From assembly GCA_032718475.1 (NCBI GenBank), contig JAUCBJ010006760.1, positions 59,505 to 123,504 of the forward strand: a stretch of DNA of 64,000 nucleotides, written 5' to 3'. Position numbers and translations under genes: made by a program. Below, in pieces: positions 54,856 through 64,000 of the stretch. Each line of letters starts with the position of its first letter. Positions within the stretch are counted from its first letter, which is position 1. The notes under the pieces were generated by a model. It worked only from the letters and a program-made list of their open reading frames with translations, had not been told where the DNA came from and made no database searches. This DNA is from Nemertoderma westbladi (Eukaryota > Xenacoelomorpha > Nemertodermatida > Nemertodermatidae).

Positions 54856-56145
54856 ATGACGGAATTGATAGAAGATGACCTTGGTATTAGAGAGCGATAT
54901 ACTCTACCTTTACAAGCGTTTGTGGATAGCTTGATACGCGGTGAAGCCGATTCGACTATTACGAAGGACGATGGTCGTTATATCGAACCGCCGATGTCCC
55001 AAGAGCAACTTACGCGTGAATTGGACTATCGAAAATTAACCGCTCGCTATACGCATCGTAATGGTACGTATATGGACTTCTTAACTACCGGCCATCCTAT
55101 CGATTTACATGATACGGACGATGTAGACACCCTAAAGGGAAATGGTTCTATTTAAATATCATACCCAGCGGAGTCGTAACGATAAACCGAGAATAGATCA
55201 CGAAAATTCTATTCGTAACAGACTGGGAAGACGAACCAATATGCCTAGAATCTGAGGAGATTCAGCCTATCGCGCTCGGAACAGCGACAACGATTACATC
55301 CTAGAATGGTATCAAGGTCCACAGTGTCTCACTGCGTACGATTATCGCCATGCCAACTATGTTTCTCGGCAACGTTGTCGGTTATGCGCATCGAGAGACC
55401 ATGTTACGCCCATGGACACAAACGTCCGCTGTTCCTATTTCCACGAACAACCGGCGATGGAAATTTATTGAGCGTATTGCAGATTTAATAATTTGCATAT
55501 TTTTGCGGTTTGCCCTCAATTTATGACTCAATGTCACCACTGTCCACTAAAGGGACACGCCAGTTTCGATTGCCCTTTTAATCGCGATTTGGAAAGCGTA
55601 GATGAACTGATCACACTACGTTACATTAGAGCTTGGGAAGCGAACACTGATTTACATCGTGATTCGCGCCATCGCTATTATCCTGGACGCGCTTACGAAG
55701 GAATTTATGCGTTCCATCCTTATCTATTCGCTTCTGTCGAACAGAAATCACGCATATCGAGTTACAGGAAGTATATCGACGGCCTTACGAGTACCGAGCC
55801 CGCGAACGCGAGTTGGAAAGAACCATTAAACCAAGGAAGTTTCTAACTGCCTATGGTCCACCCACGGCCCTCATTCAGACCACTCGTAAAGGACCCGTAA
55901 GAGCGGCTGTCTTGAAACGAGCTCTCAAAGCCGTTAGACCCCTCTCCCCCGACGTTGATGTCAATCAACTCGGCACTTCGATTGGCGGATACACCGACCA
56001 TAATCCTATACCCTCTGATGCAATCATGTTGCACCCTTCACCCAGGAGTTATAGCCCTCCTTGTAAAGTGGCTCGCCCCAAAGAGAAAAAGACTCTGGCT
56101 AGCTTTAAAAAACTGCGTAAACGCCGTCCGCGCATGAAAGACTAA
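54856..56145 (+). pseudogene. ORF2 remnant of the second BEL/Pao copy
   Basis: Begins with the same ATG and the same first ~95 residues as ORF2 of the long element (LGIRERYTLPLQAFVDSLIR is shared). A frame change near 55130 ends that frame at 55153. A deletion of about 2.1 kb near 55230 joins to the Cys-rich part, where a TGA at 55469-55471 replaces a zinc-finger Cys codon. The CCHC knuckle (CHHCPLKGHASFDC) and the basic C-terminus are still readable, and a smaller deletion falls near 55770. The TGA seen in the long copy lies within the deleted part, so this copy cannot tell whether that stop is normal. Confidence 0.85.
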
Positions 56146-56203
56146 CTGTTTAGAGTATTTTCGTATTTGAGAAACTGTGATTTTGTATATTTTATAGACT
56201 TAA

Positions 56204-56223
56204 ATCCCATTTTCTGGGAGCGG
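56204..56223 (+). other. Polypurine-like tract before the 3' LTR
   Basis: TCCCATTTTCTGGGAGCGG, identical to the tract in the long element. Candidate plus-strand primer site. Confidence 0.55.
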
Positions 56224-57456
56224 TGTAAAAGCTTCTGTGGGATATAACTGGCCCCTTTTGCTTCGCAATCCAGTTTCCCCCCAGGCGCTGGAATACTCTA
56301 AAAAGGTTTTCTAACTGTAGATATATTCCCCTCGCCCGCAAGGTACCTTTACAGGTGTTTTAACGGACATAAAAATCATTCTGCTATATACGTGTTTTGG
56401 CGGACATGGTAAGGCAAAAAACTTGTAATGCACCAACTACCTTTCACAGCTTAGCCGTGATGATTCATATTACGACATCTAACAGCTGGTTGCTGACATG
56501 GAAACAGCCATTGGATGTATGGTTCTTTGTTTGGCTTGAGCCAATCAGAGCGATTTTTCCTGTCGACGTGTAGCTTTTAGTCGATCATAAGGAGAGTGTT
56601 CAGTCTTACTGCTTTTACTTGATACTTTGTTGTTATTGCTGTCTAAGCCAGAAACACCGGCTTTTTGGGAAGAACTCTAGTAAACTGCTTAGATTATAGA
56701 AAGTATAACTGTTACCGGCGGTGTTACCTCACTTAATTTAACTGCACTAATCATATTGTTTGTACTGCTATTTACCGTCAGTTATTAATTGTATCTATTT
56801 GTTGATGGAAATATTGCTCTTTGGAGAATACGGATAAATCACCCAAAATTCCCAATTTTCTTGATACACTACAGGTTAGAGAGGCGGGCTATATATAACA
56901 ATTGCGATTTATATCAATGTGGTGTGTATTGAATCTAATGTTATTTAGTAGACACTACCTGAGTCAATTGCTGTTCTCTTTATGTGTGATCAAATATACT
57001 GACGGTCGGCAGAATAGTGTGCATGATTGTGAGTGTGATGTGACTGGTAACAAAGCATTTCCTAAAGAATGCGACTTATACTTTAATCATAAGCCTTATC
57101 GTTGCGTTTAGTATAAGTCCTAGCTCTGTTTAAATAGATAGAGCGCCACGTCCTAAAGGAACTGTTAATATTTCCCGAAAGTTAATAATATCTGTCAGAA
57201 ATTACATATTAGCGATCAATCGAATAATACAGTAGGCTTACACTGCAACCTTACACTGCAATAATAAAATCTAAGCATCCGAATTCAGCCTCCCGGGTGT
57301 AGATCCATCGGGTGAATGATCGCGCATGGGCTGGCTTCGGCTAATGTTTTGTTTATTAGCATAAAATATTGTCGTATGCTAAAGGTGTGTTAATTAACTA
57401 AAAGACATATAAATTTTGGCAGGTTAAACTGCTAAAGGTCTTCAAAAGCGCGAACA
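56224..57456 (+). repeat. 3' LTR of the deleted BEL/Pao copy
   Basis: 1233 bp, matching 45594-46827 except for one missing A near 56690. Confidence 0.95.
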
Positions 57457-57461
57457 ACCTC

Positions 57462-58836
57462 ATCTCATTCATGTATTAAAAAAAATCTACTGTATGTGTA
57501 ATTGCACAAATTGCACTGTATCGTGTTAAGAATAATAAACACCACCAACAGAGTCTACATAACCCGCTCCTCATTCCGAGTCCAACTTGTCCCTCTCCCC
57601 TACTAAACCTTCCGCTGCTGCACGCAAAATCCAGGTTTCCCTAAGCGGTTGAGGTGACCTGTGGGTCTTGGGTGTTCGGGCTCCCCTAAGGCACATAAAG
57701 GAGGACTGCAGCAAGGCAAAGTTTAGTCTGGTGCGACTAGAGATACGGTCTGGGAATATGGCGTGTCTCTATTCGCTGACAGAAGGAGGGAAATCCGATT
57801 TATAAGGGTATGGGCAGGGCACGCCCACGCCATACTGAATGAGCAGAACCCCGAGTGTTAGATTCGTTTATCCTCTCTTCATATTTACGGCGTTTCTCGC
57901 GTTCATGTTTTAGGTATGTGGCATTGATGGATCGAGGGTTAGCGCGAAATGCTGGTGTTGGTGTTCGAGTTGCGTGTTGTGGACGTTGTTCTACTACTGT
58001 ATTTACGTTGGTCGGTCGCAATATTTAGTTATTCAATTTTTGTACGGTAATTGTAATCTAGGTCTAGGGTGTTATGTGGGGAAATGCCCGAATGGTTCAC
58101 AACCCATTTAGGGTGTCCGTAAAAGTGTCTATCCATAGACCAATTATTCCAAAGCCACACCCAGTAACTTATGGTGTGCCAACAACGGCCATCGATTTCA
58201 CAATGAAAACTCAACACTTTTAGATCTACGGGAATTATCAGCCCAGATTTAATTCGCTGTCAATTTTCACGTTAGAAATTCACGGCAGATTGAATTTGCC
58301 ATCAATTTTTACTGCCCCCGATACGTGTCTCACATTAACGAACACTTTCCCCCCTGCCAATGGGAAACCTGCCTATTTATAAATACCCTGTGTAAAACTA
58401 ATTATAAATTCCAATATTTTAACCGCCTGCAAACATACATGCCACCTACCGTACAAATACTTTGAAATGTATTTTATAAGACTTGGCATGCAATCCCAAA
58501 TATGACATCAATTAACTAAACAATATAACTTATTATTCAATGTGGAACTAACTTTTAATCCACCATTTTAAATATTGTTCATATTTTGGCACTATTAATT
58601 ATTATAATATTGAGATGATATTATATTTTAAGTATACAGTAGTTATCAGGTTTACCGAATTTTAAAATATTCTGCAAAATGTTTACCCATGAGGTTATTA
58701 TTCTATTGGGCCTACATGCTGTATTTTACTAATTTTATTTTAATTTCGTTTATATTTGTTCTTATTTTTTAATAATATTTAATTTTAATAGTAAACAAGG
58801 TATATTTACTTGGTGAGGTTCCATACATATTTGGCA
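57462..58836. other. Intergenic region with a LINE tail fragment
   Basis: 57780-58021 on the minus strand reads SINATYLKHEREKRRKYEERINE. This resembles the 'KHE.EKKR.Y..RV.EVE' stretch near the C-terminus of LINE RT proteins, so it is probably a retroelement fragment (low certainty). A further minus-strand frame at 58029-58217 shows no known motif. The last 500 bases before the methyltransferase ORF are AT-rich. Confidence 0.35.
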
Positions 58837-59637
58837 ATGGGTAAAGAAGAGGAGAGAGACGAATTTCGGGAAGCCGGTTGGTCCAGTTTGGAGGGTGTGG
58901 AACGGGACGCGGCCCTGGACATATACACGGCACTATCTGCTGGTTACAATAAACACGAGTACGATAACGAATTCGCTACTCAAAGCGCCACAAACATAAT
59001 GCGATGGGTCAAGAACAGAAAGAGTAAGATGGAAGAATTCAATATAACACAGTTTAGTTCGGAATCATATATTGATTACCTTATAGATGTTTGTCATGAG
59101 AACAAAAATCAAAAAGTTATAGATTTGGGTTGCGGTCCTGGATGCGTTGGTTATATGTTGGGAGTGTACGGTTTTATTGGCGGCCTTCACGGGATGGATG
59201 GCAGCTCTGGAATGGTGGAACAAGCGGGAAGGAAGTCGATATACAACAAGACTTGGGTCGGTATATTCGATTACAATTACGGCGGAGTAGAAGAAGACAC
59301 GTACGATATGGTATCGCTAAGCGCGTCGTTTGTTTACGGTTGTATAGATTGGAAGGCGCTACCTCTTTTAGTTAAAATAACCAAACCAGGCGGCTGGGTT
59401 TCGATTGTATCCCCAGCTTGGGACATGCTGATGGAAACGCCCCAAGGGACTTTGGAGGGTCATCTACAAGTTCATGTTGACAACGGTAACTGGATACAAC
59501 TCGAGAGGAAACAGATAGGAAGTGGGGAGGCAGCTACCCTTAGTTATTTGTACGAAGTGAGAGTATCGGAGCCCAGTTACCAAGGTGTGGGGGATATTGA
59601 GAACTCAGAATCTATACCGCATGGTGGACCAAAATAA
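58837..59637 (+). CDS. METTL27: METTL27-like SAM-dependent methyltransferase, intronless
   Basis: 266 codons from the first ATG at 58837 (MGKEEERDEF); the frame is open a few codons further up but without ATG. A class I methyltransferase fold: motif I VIDLGCGPGCVGYML (SAM-binding glycine loop, residues about 92-106), LHGMDGSSGMVEQA (acidic residue after strand 2), YDMVSLSASF (motif IV region) and ITKPGGWVSIVSP (post-motif). The combination HG(V/M)DGS.GM.EQA and TKPGG is characteristic of METTL27 (WBSCR27) and its invertebrate relatives, which are small soluble enzymes with SAM-binding shown but substrate unknown. Length agrees with the family (about 245-270). Single exon. I see no regulatory element beyond AT-rich upstream DNA. 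Confidence 0.75.
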   Translation: MGKEEERDEFREAGWSSLEGVERDAALDIYTALSAGYNKHEYDNEFATQSATNIMRWVKNRKSKMEEFNITQFSSESYIDYLIDVCHENKNQKVIDLGCGPGCVGYMLGVYGFIGGLHGMDGSSGMVEQAGRKSIYNKTWVGIFDYNYGGVEEDTYDMVSLSASFVYGCIDWKALPLLVKITKPGGWVSIVSPAWDMLMETPQGTLEGHLQVHVDNGNWIQLERKQIGSGEAATLSYLYEVRVSEPSYQGVGDIENSESIPHGGPK

Positions 59638-59848
59638 ACATCGTTGAAAAAACGAGGAACTTAAATTAACTGAAATTAAAAAATTATGATACAGTTAGAA
59701 ATATTAGCTCATAAACGATTGAATATTATATTTTTTATTCATCCATACATATTTAGAATATATTTGTTCAGACCACTTTTGTATTTTATGTAATTCTGAC
59801 AATAAGCATATAAAAGAGGACAATTACAGGACCGGTATGTATCTCACG

Positions 59849-60588
59849 CTTGACAATTATTTGTCAAATGAGGGACAATTATTTGTCACTAGGTTGACAT
59901 TTATTTGTCAAATGAGTGACAATTATTTGTCACTAGGTTGAAAATTATTTGTCAAATGAGTGACAATTATTTGTCACTAGGTTGAAAATTATTTGTCAAA
60001 TGAGTGACAATTATTTGTCACTAGGTTAAAAATTATTTGTCAAGTGAGTGACAATTATTTGTCACTAGGTTGAAAATTATTTGTCAAATGAGTGACAATT
60101 ATTTGTCACTAGGTTGACAATTATTTGTCACTAGGTTGACAATTATTTGTCAAATGAGTGACAATTATTTGTCACTAGGTTGAAAATTATTTGTCAAATG
60201 AGTGACAATTATTTGTCACTAGGTTTAAAATTATTTGTCAAATGAGTGACAATTATTTGTCACTAGGTTGAAGATTATTTGTCAAATGAGTGACAATTAT
60301 TTGTCACTAGGTTGAAAATTATTTGTCAAATGAGTGACAATTATTTGTCACTAGGTTGACAATTATTTGTCACTAGGTTGACAATTATTTGTCACTAGGT
60401 TGACAATTATTTGTCACTAGGTTGACAATTATTTGTCAAATGAGTGACAATTATTTGTCACTAGGTTGATAATTATTTGTCAAAGGAGTGACAATTATTT
60501 GTCACTAGGTTGAAAATTATTTGTCAAAGGAGTGACAATTACTTGCCACCAGATTAACAATGATGTGTCACATGAATGACAATTATTA
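59849..60588. repeat. 44-bp minisatellite of TGACAATTATTTGTCA units
   Basis: About 17 copies of a 44-bp unit, GGTTGAAAATTATTTGTCAA followed by ATGAGTGACAATTATTTGTCACTA, mixed with 22-bp half units around 60340-60430. Each half contains the near-perfect dyad TGACAATTATTTGTCA. Units at the right edge are decayed. It begins about 200 bp downstream of the METTL27-like ORF. Confidence 0.9.
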
Positions 60589-61528
60589 CCCATACGGGCA
60601 TTTAGAAGGCGTCCCAGGTAGAGTTGTAGCTGTTCGATCCTGACTTACAGTTTCTGCTAACGAAGGCCCTACACATTATTTTTTTTCTTATGCTATGTAT
60701 ATATCTTAATTATTATCCCATGTAGGTGAATCTATAAATGTATATTATGCAACTTATATACTGTATTCCATGTATGACAATTATATCAATTAAATCAGGG
60801 TAACCCATTTGGATATTTTAGAGAGATGAAAATATTTAATAACTTTACCGTACAGAATATTTAATGCAAGAGTTTTAAGATTTTACACCGAAATTATAAA
60901 ATATGAATTTACCGTAAAAATTACTATTTAAATTCAATTGAACGAATGAAAAAGTTAATTCAAAACTGTGGAAAAATCATTATAATTAAATGCCAATTAG
61001 TATTTAGTTCTGGTTGACCCCTTATACTGCACAGCTCATACTAACTACCCATACTAACTACTAACTACCCATACTTTATTCTGCACATGCTAATTACTGT
61101 ATAACTTGACTAATTACAGTAACAGGCGCGTATGCTACCCTGTAGTGCTAATTAACACAATGTAGGTACGGTATAATCGAACTAAATATCAATCTACTGT
61201 ACAATTAATAGACAAACTTTGTCATAGACTCAATATTGGCGAGTTCAATGTTAACCGTATAATATAATTACCATACTCCCCCGCCGTTGAACGACGCAAA
61301 TATGTACTTACTGTAAAACGATCAGGGGGGTAAAGCCGAATGTTGAATTGAATAGGGTTGGTGCGCGAAAAACATTTAACAAAACATTTAACAATTTTTG
61401 TTGTTACAGTAATTCGTGTCATTAGGGTAGGGGCTAAATGCCATCACGGTCAATGAGGGAGATGGTCTACATACAAATTTGTGACAAAACGGCTGTAATG
61501 CACTTGTGGGGAGCGGAAATGCCCCCAA
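60589..61528. other. Gene-free AT-rich stretch
   Basis: No supported gene or element. CATACTAACTAC repeats occur near 61030-61075. Confidence 0.45.
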
Positions 61529-61696
61529 GGACAATTGCCTCCGGACAATTACCCCCCGGACAATTGACCCCCACAATTACACTTACCCACCAAACAATAA
61601 ATTGGCCTCAAGGAAAATTGCAAAATAAATATATTTATTTTATATTTATTACTTTATATTCACATATGGCAATTGTTCGGGGGGCAATAATTGTCC
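61529..61696. repeat. Short inverted-repeat (MITE-like) unit
   Basis: GGACAATTGCCTCCGGACAATTA with CCCCCC at the left is mirrored by GGGGGGCAATAATTGTCC at the right, about 170 bp overall. No duplication was found. Possibly a small MITE. Confidence 0.4.
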
Positions 61697-61887
61697 ACGG
61701 CCTGACGGCCGCATTTACGATTTATATAATAAAGAATACGTAAAATCAACATATATTTTTTTAATTTATAAACAATATCAATAGACATCAATAATCAACA
61801 AGACAACAATCAATAGACATTGAACTCATAATTCCATTAACAAATATTGCAAAAAAAATTTCAATTAATTTGAAAAAGGGTTAGAAT

Positions 61888-62163
61888 GGCCCATGTGAAG
61901 AATACCAGACTTTCTGCCGTTATATTTCACTTTGCAGTTACCCCCATGTAAGAATACCAGGTTTTCACTAAAAACACAGGTTACAGAAGGGTTGAATATA
62001 ACCAAAACAATAAACGAATTAGTATATGTACAGGTTATAAGACAGAAATAAGCGCTATAAAACAATTAATAAAGATGAATTTACAAATATTAAAAATCTT
62101 CATATATAAAATTCCAATAAAAAGTTGACCGAAAAGTGAAAACCTGGTATTCTTCACATGGGC
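61888..62163. mobile_element. TIR element, short copy (CCCATGTGAAG family)
   Basis: Starts with GGCCCATGTGAAGAATACCA and ends with TGGTATTCTTCACATGGGC. GGTTAGAAT is on both sides (61879-61887 and 62164-62172). 276 bp, non-coding, clearly related to both ends of the copy at 42972-44135, including AAAACACAGGTTACAGAAGG. Confidence 0.75.
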
Positions 62164-62172
62164 GGTTAGAAT

Positions 62173-62878
62173 AAATAATCCATAAACATTCATTGACTCT
62201 GAAATGTGTATTCCGTAGTAATCAGTCTCTCTATACATTATAATCCAATCTTTTACGCAACTAGTAGAATTGCACTAAATCCAATCGGTGGAATGGATAC
62301 TCAAATGTGGGCAGTTCGAGTCAACGAAAGCGGTTGGGATATTATGTATGATAACTCGCGGAGGGAGCCCGAATGGCAATCTCGTGTCTCTACGCTGAAT
62401 GCTTTCTAGTACAGTAAGCTAGTTTAACCAACTCTATTAGGCAACCAAATATCGTTCAGTCGTTTCTACATAACAGCGCTTTGCTGCAATACATCAGCGA
62501 CTACGTCACCACTAGTTCCAGTATCATTGTTAGAATTTTGTCGAATCACGCAAGTAGTAGGAGAAGCATAGCCCTCGCCATACTCCTCCCTAGCCTGGGC
62601 TACGGGCCACATCTCGGAGGCAATTAAAAAATGCCAAATTCCGGTGCTAAATTGTGGTGTTTAATGACCATCTGTCACCAACAGTATTCTTGCCTTCAAC
62701 CAATCGTTGCTTATCACCTACGCGTAGCCTAACCTCACGATGCCTACCTTACTCGACAACTGTTACCACCCGCGAGTATTGATTCGCGTCGTTGCATCAA
62801 CCAACCATCGCATATTCATCTTCGCGTAACCTAACTTCTCATCGCATGGCTAGCCCCACACTACCCTATTATATCGAA
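62173..62878. other. Gene-free stretch
   Basis: A 67-codon frame at 62206-62409 (GTG start) contains GGMDTQMWAVRVNESGWDIM, but no family is recognised and it may be chance or an isolated exon. Otherwise nothing is supported. Confidence 0.35.
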
Positions 62879-63200
62879 TCGATTGCCAACTCACCACCAC
62901 CACCACGGCTGTCGCCAAACCAACCAACCGAGCGGCCTGCCTACCCCAACGCTATTATGATACGTGTTGAAATTCCGCCACGTTCTAGCTACACGTATAC
63001 GAACATTTCCATAGTTATTTCCTATCCATGCAACCAACCACTGTATACTGTATATGCAGACAACGTGGCCACCAACTACACGCATCACGCATATATTATA
63101 TTGATTGCCAACTCCACAACTGCTGTCGCCAAATCAACAAACCAAGCAGTATGATACATGAGATTCCGTCACGTTCTAGCTACGCGTATACGAGCATTAA
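62879..63200. repeat. Direct repeat pair, ~222-bp spacing
   Basis: ATTGCCAACTC, GCTGTCGCCAAA, CACGTTCTAGCTAC and CGTATACGA occur in the same order from 62882 and again from 63104. The second copy is shorter. Open frames across it are repeats of Pro, Asn and Thr codons and are not convincing. Confidence 0.55.
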
Positions 63201-63424
63201 GGATTATTACGCAATAATTTTTTTTGTTTATACAGTAGTTACCCACCAGCTAATCAACCAATCAATAAACCGAATTTAGACTATTTTCCAGTTTAAGACC
63301 TGTATTATTTTTGAAAATATCTTATATATAATCTCTTGCTTTAATCGCAATTAATCATTTGTAATGGTTTTAGTTTAAAAGTTTTTACTTTGTTTGTTTG
63401 ATTTACAATAAAATAAATTAAATA

Positions 63425-63871
63425 ATGTCTTCTGATTCCGATATGGTTATGCCAATAGTAAGGCATTCATTTTTTGCAGAAGATGGTCAAGCCTATATTG
63501 TTATTGATTATACAATTTACCGTCAGGGAGATGATAAATATAAAATTGAGTTTTCTGAAAAAGCCAGGAAAGTTTTAAGCTCAATCGATATTGATGCTTC
63601 AGATAATAGTATTCATCTTTTAGATTACAACCTGAAAGCTGGGCATGGGGGAGGAAAATTAAGCAACATTTTACTATTAGCCATGATAGAAGGATTTATT
63701 TTTATTACACAATACAACGAAGCTGGTGAAAAGTTTGAAATACGGCTAAATCGGCATAGCCCCTACGAAATTATGTCTTTCTTTATTGTAATGATTTCAA
63801 AAGAATCCTTTATCGAACCTGAAGAATCAGCGGATAATGTTGAATATGTTGATAATATCATTGATTCTTGA
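63425..63871 (+). CDS. Unrecognised 148-aa ORF
   Basis: ATG at 63425 in the context AATAATGTCT, TGA at 63869-63871. The protein is acidic at both ends (SSDSDMV; EPEESADNVEYVDNIID). The middle looks like a small mixed alpha/beta domain (YIVIDYTIYR, NILLLAMIEGFIFITQY, FEIRLNRHSPYEIMSFFIVM). No known motif, signal peptide or clear membrane helix. AT-rich codons like the flanks. It might be a single-exon host gene or the last exon of one. It lies 100 bp before the LTR-like sequence at the window end. Confidence 0.45.
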   Translation: MSSDSDMVMPIVRHSFFAEDGQAYIVIDYTIYRQGDDKYKIEFSEKARKVLSSIDIDASDNSIHLLDYNLKAGHGGGKLSNILLLAMIEGFIFITQYNEAGEKFEIRLNRHSPYEIMSFFIVMISKESFIEPEESADNVEYVDNIIDS

Positions 63872-63972
63872 CTATTCCCTCTATATTATAAATATTTTAT
63901 GATTATATATAAAATTTTGTTGTTTTTAAATAATCGAAAATTGTAGTAGTATTTGTATATACAGTATAACAG

Positions 63973-64000
63973 TGTAAAAGCTTTTGTGGGATAACTGATA
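63973..64000 (+). repeat. Start of a third BEL/Pao LTR (cut by window end)
   Basis: TGTAAAAGCTTTTGTGGGAT agrees with the first bases of the LTRs at 45594 and 56224 with one substitution, then diverges slightly (ATAACTG instead of ATATAACTG). Only 28 bases are visible, so this is provisional. Confidence 0.55.

Larger units (their letters stand above)
45594..57456 (+). mobile_element. BEL/Pao retrotransposon, internally deleted second copy
   Basis: 11,863 bp on the plus strand with LTRs of 1234 and 1233 bp that differ, as far as I can see, by a single A. The target duplication is ACCTC (45589-45593 and 57457-57461). Order: 5' LTR, 2.3-kb leader, gag-protease ORF (49155-53231), 1.6-kb spacer, remnants of ORF2 (54856-56145), purine tract, 3' LTR. 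It belongs to the same family as 12158-29897, as the gag, spacer and ORF2 align along their length, but the LTRs are clearly diverged, so it is another subfamily. RT, RNase H and integrase are missing, so it cannot move alone; near-identical LTRs mean it nevertheless moved recently. Confidence 0.95.

Noticed and set aside
62206-62409. 67-codon frame with GGMDTQMWAVRVNESGWDIM
   Set aside because: GTG start and no family match; might be an isolated exon but not supportable alone.
1-64000. CRISPR arrays, operons or prokaryotic genes
   Set aside because: The tandem repeats lack unique spacers of constant length; retroelements, SNX17 and the low gene density show the DNA is from an animal.

Overview
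This window is animal nuclear DNA. It is AT-rich, has low gene density, and is dominated by transposable elements. The retroelement types (BEL/Pao, a PHD/endonuclease/RT LINE of the CR1/L2 group with a 2A peptide, a Merlin-type transposase relic) and a sorting nexin of the SNX17 family all point to a metazoan, most likely a marine invertebrate. I cannot name the species. Short palindromic words (AGGCCT, ACCGGT, CTGCAG) are very frequent throughout.

Layout. 1-6.9 kb: LINE relics, palindromic minisatellites, a fold-back element and a short ORF rich in tyrosine motifs. 6.98-10.91 kb: an apparently intact CR1/L2-type LINE whose ORF carries a 2A ribosome-skipping motif ahead of PHD, endonuclease and reverse transcriptase domains. 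11.20-30.43 kb: a ~1.5 kb DNA element with perfect 29-bp terminal inverted repeats, split by a 17.74-kb minus-strand BEL/Pao retrotransposon (12158-29897; 1149-bp LTRs, 5-bp target duplication). 30.4-34.7 kb: a Merlin-like transposase relic and a CR1 relic that is itself split by a 1.3-kb TIR element. 34.73-36.07 kb: an intronless SNX17 orthologue. 38.8-42.7 kb: a LINE tail, an unrecognised intact 367-aa ORF and an RT relic interrupted by a TTAA-flanked element. 42.97-44.14 and 61.89-62.16 kb: a long and a short copy of one TIR family. 45.59-57.46 kb: a second, internally deleted copy of the BEL/Pao family on the plus strand. 58.84-59.64 kb: an intronless METTL27-like methyltransferase. 59.85-60.59 kb: a 44-bp minisatellite. 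63.43-63.87 kb: a small unknown ORF. The window ends on what looks like the first bases of a third BEL/Pao LTR.

The most unusual content is the BEL/Pao family. The long copy is about twice the usual size. Besides a 2701-codon gag-pol it carries a second ORF of about 1175 codons downstream of pol. That ORF is not an obvious envelope: it has no visible transmembrane segment, but has CCHC zinc knuckles and a very basic C-terminus. The same accessory ORF, the same pol-ORF2 spacer with a ~168-bp tandem repeat and the same ~288-bp tandem repeat in the leader are found in the second copy. That copy has lost RT, RNase H and integrase through deletions that keep the frame, yet has almost identical LTRs, as expected of an element moved recently by enzymes supplied in trans.

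Host genes are few and all appear to be single-exon. SNX17 (endosomal recycling) and the METTL27-like enzyme are recognisable. Two further ORFs (39516-40619 and 63425-63871) are not.
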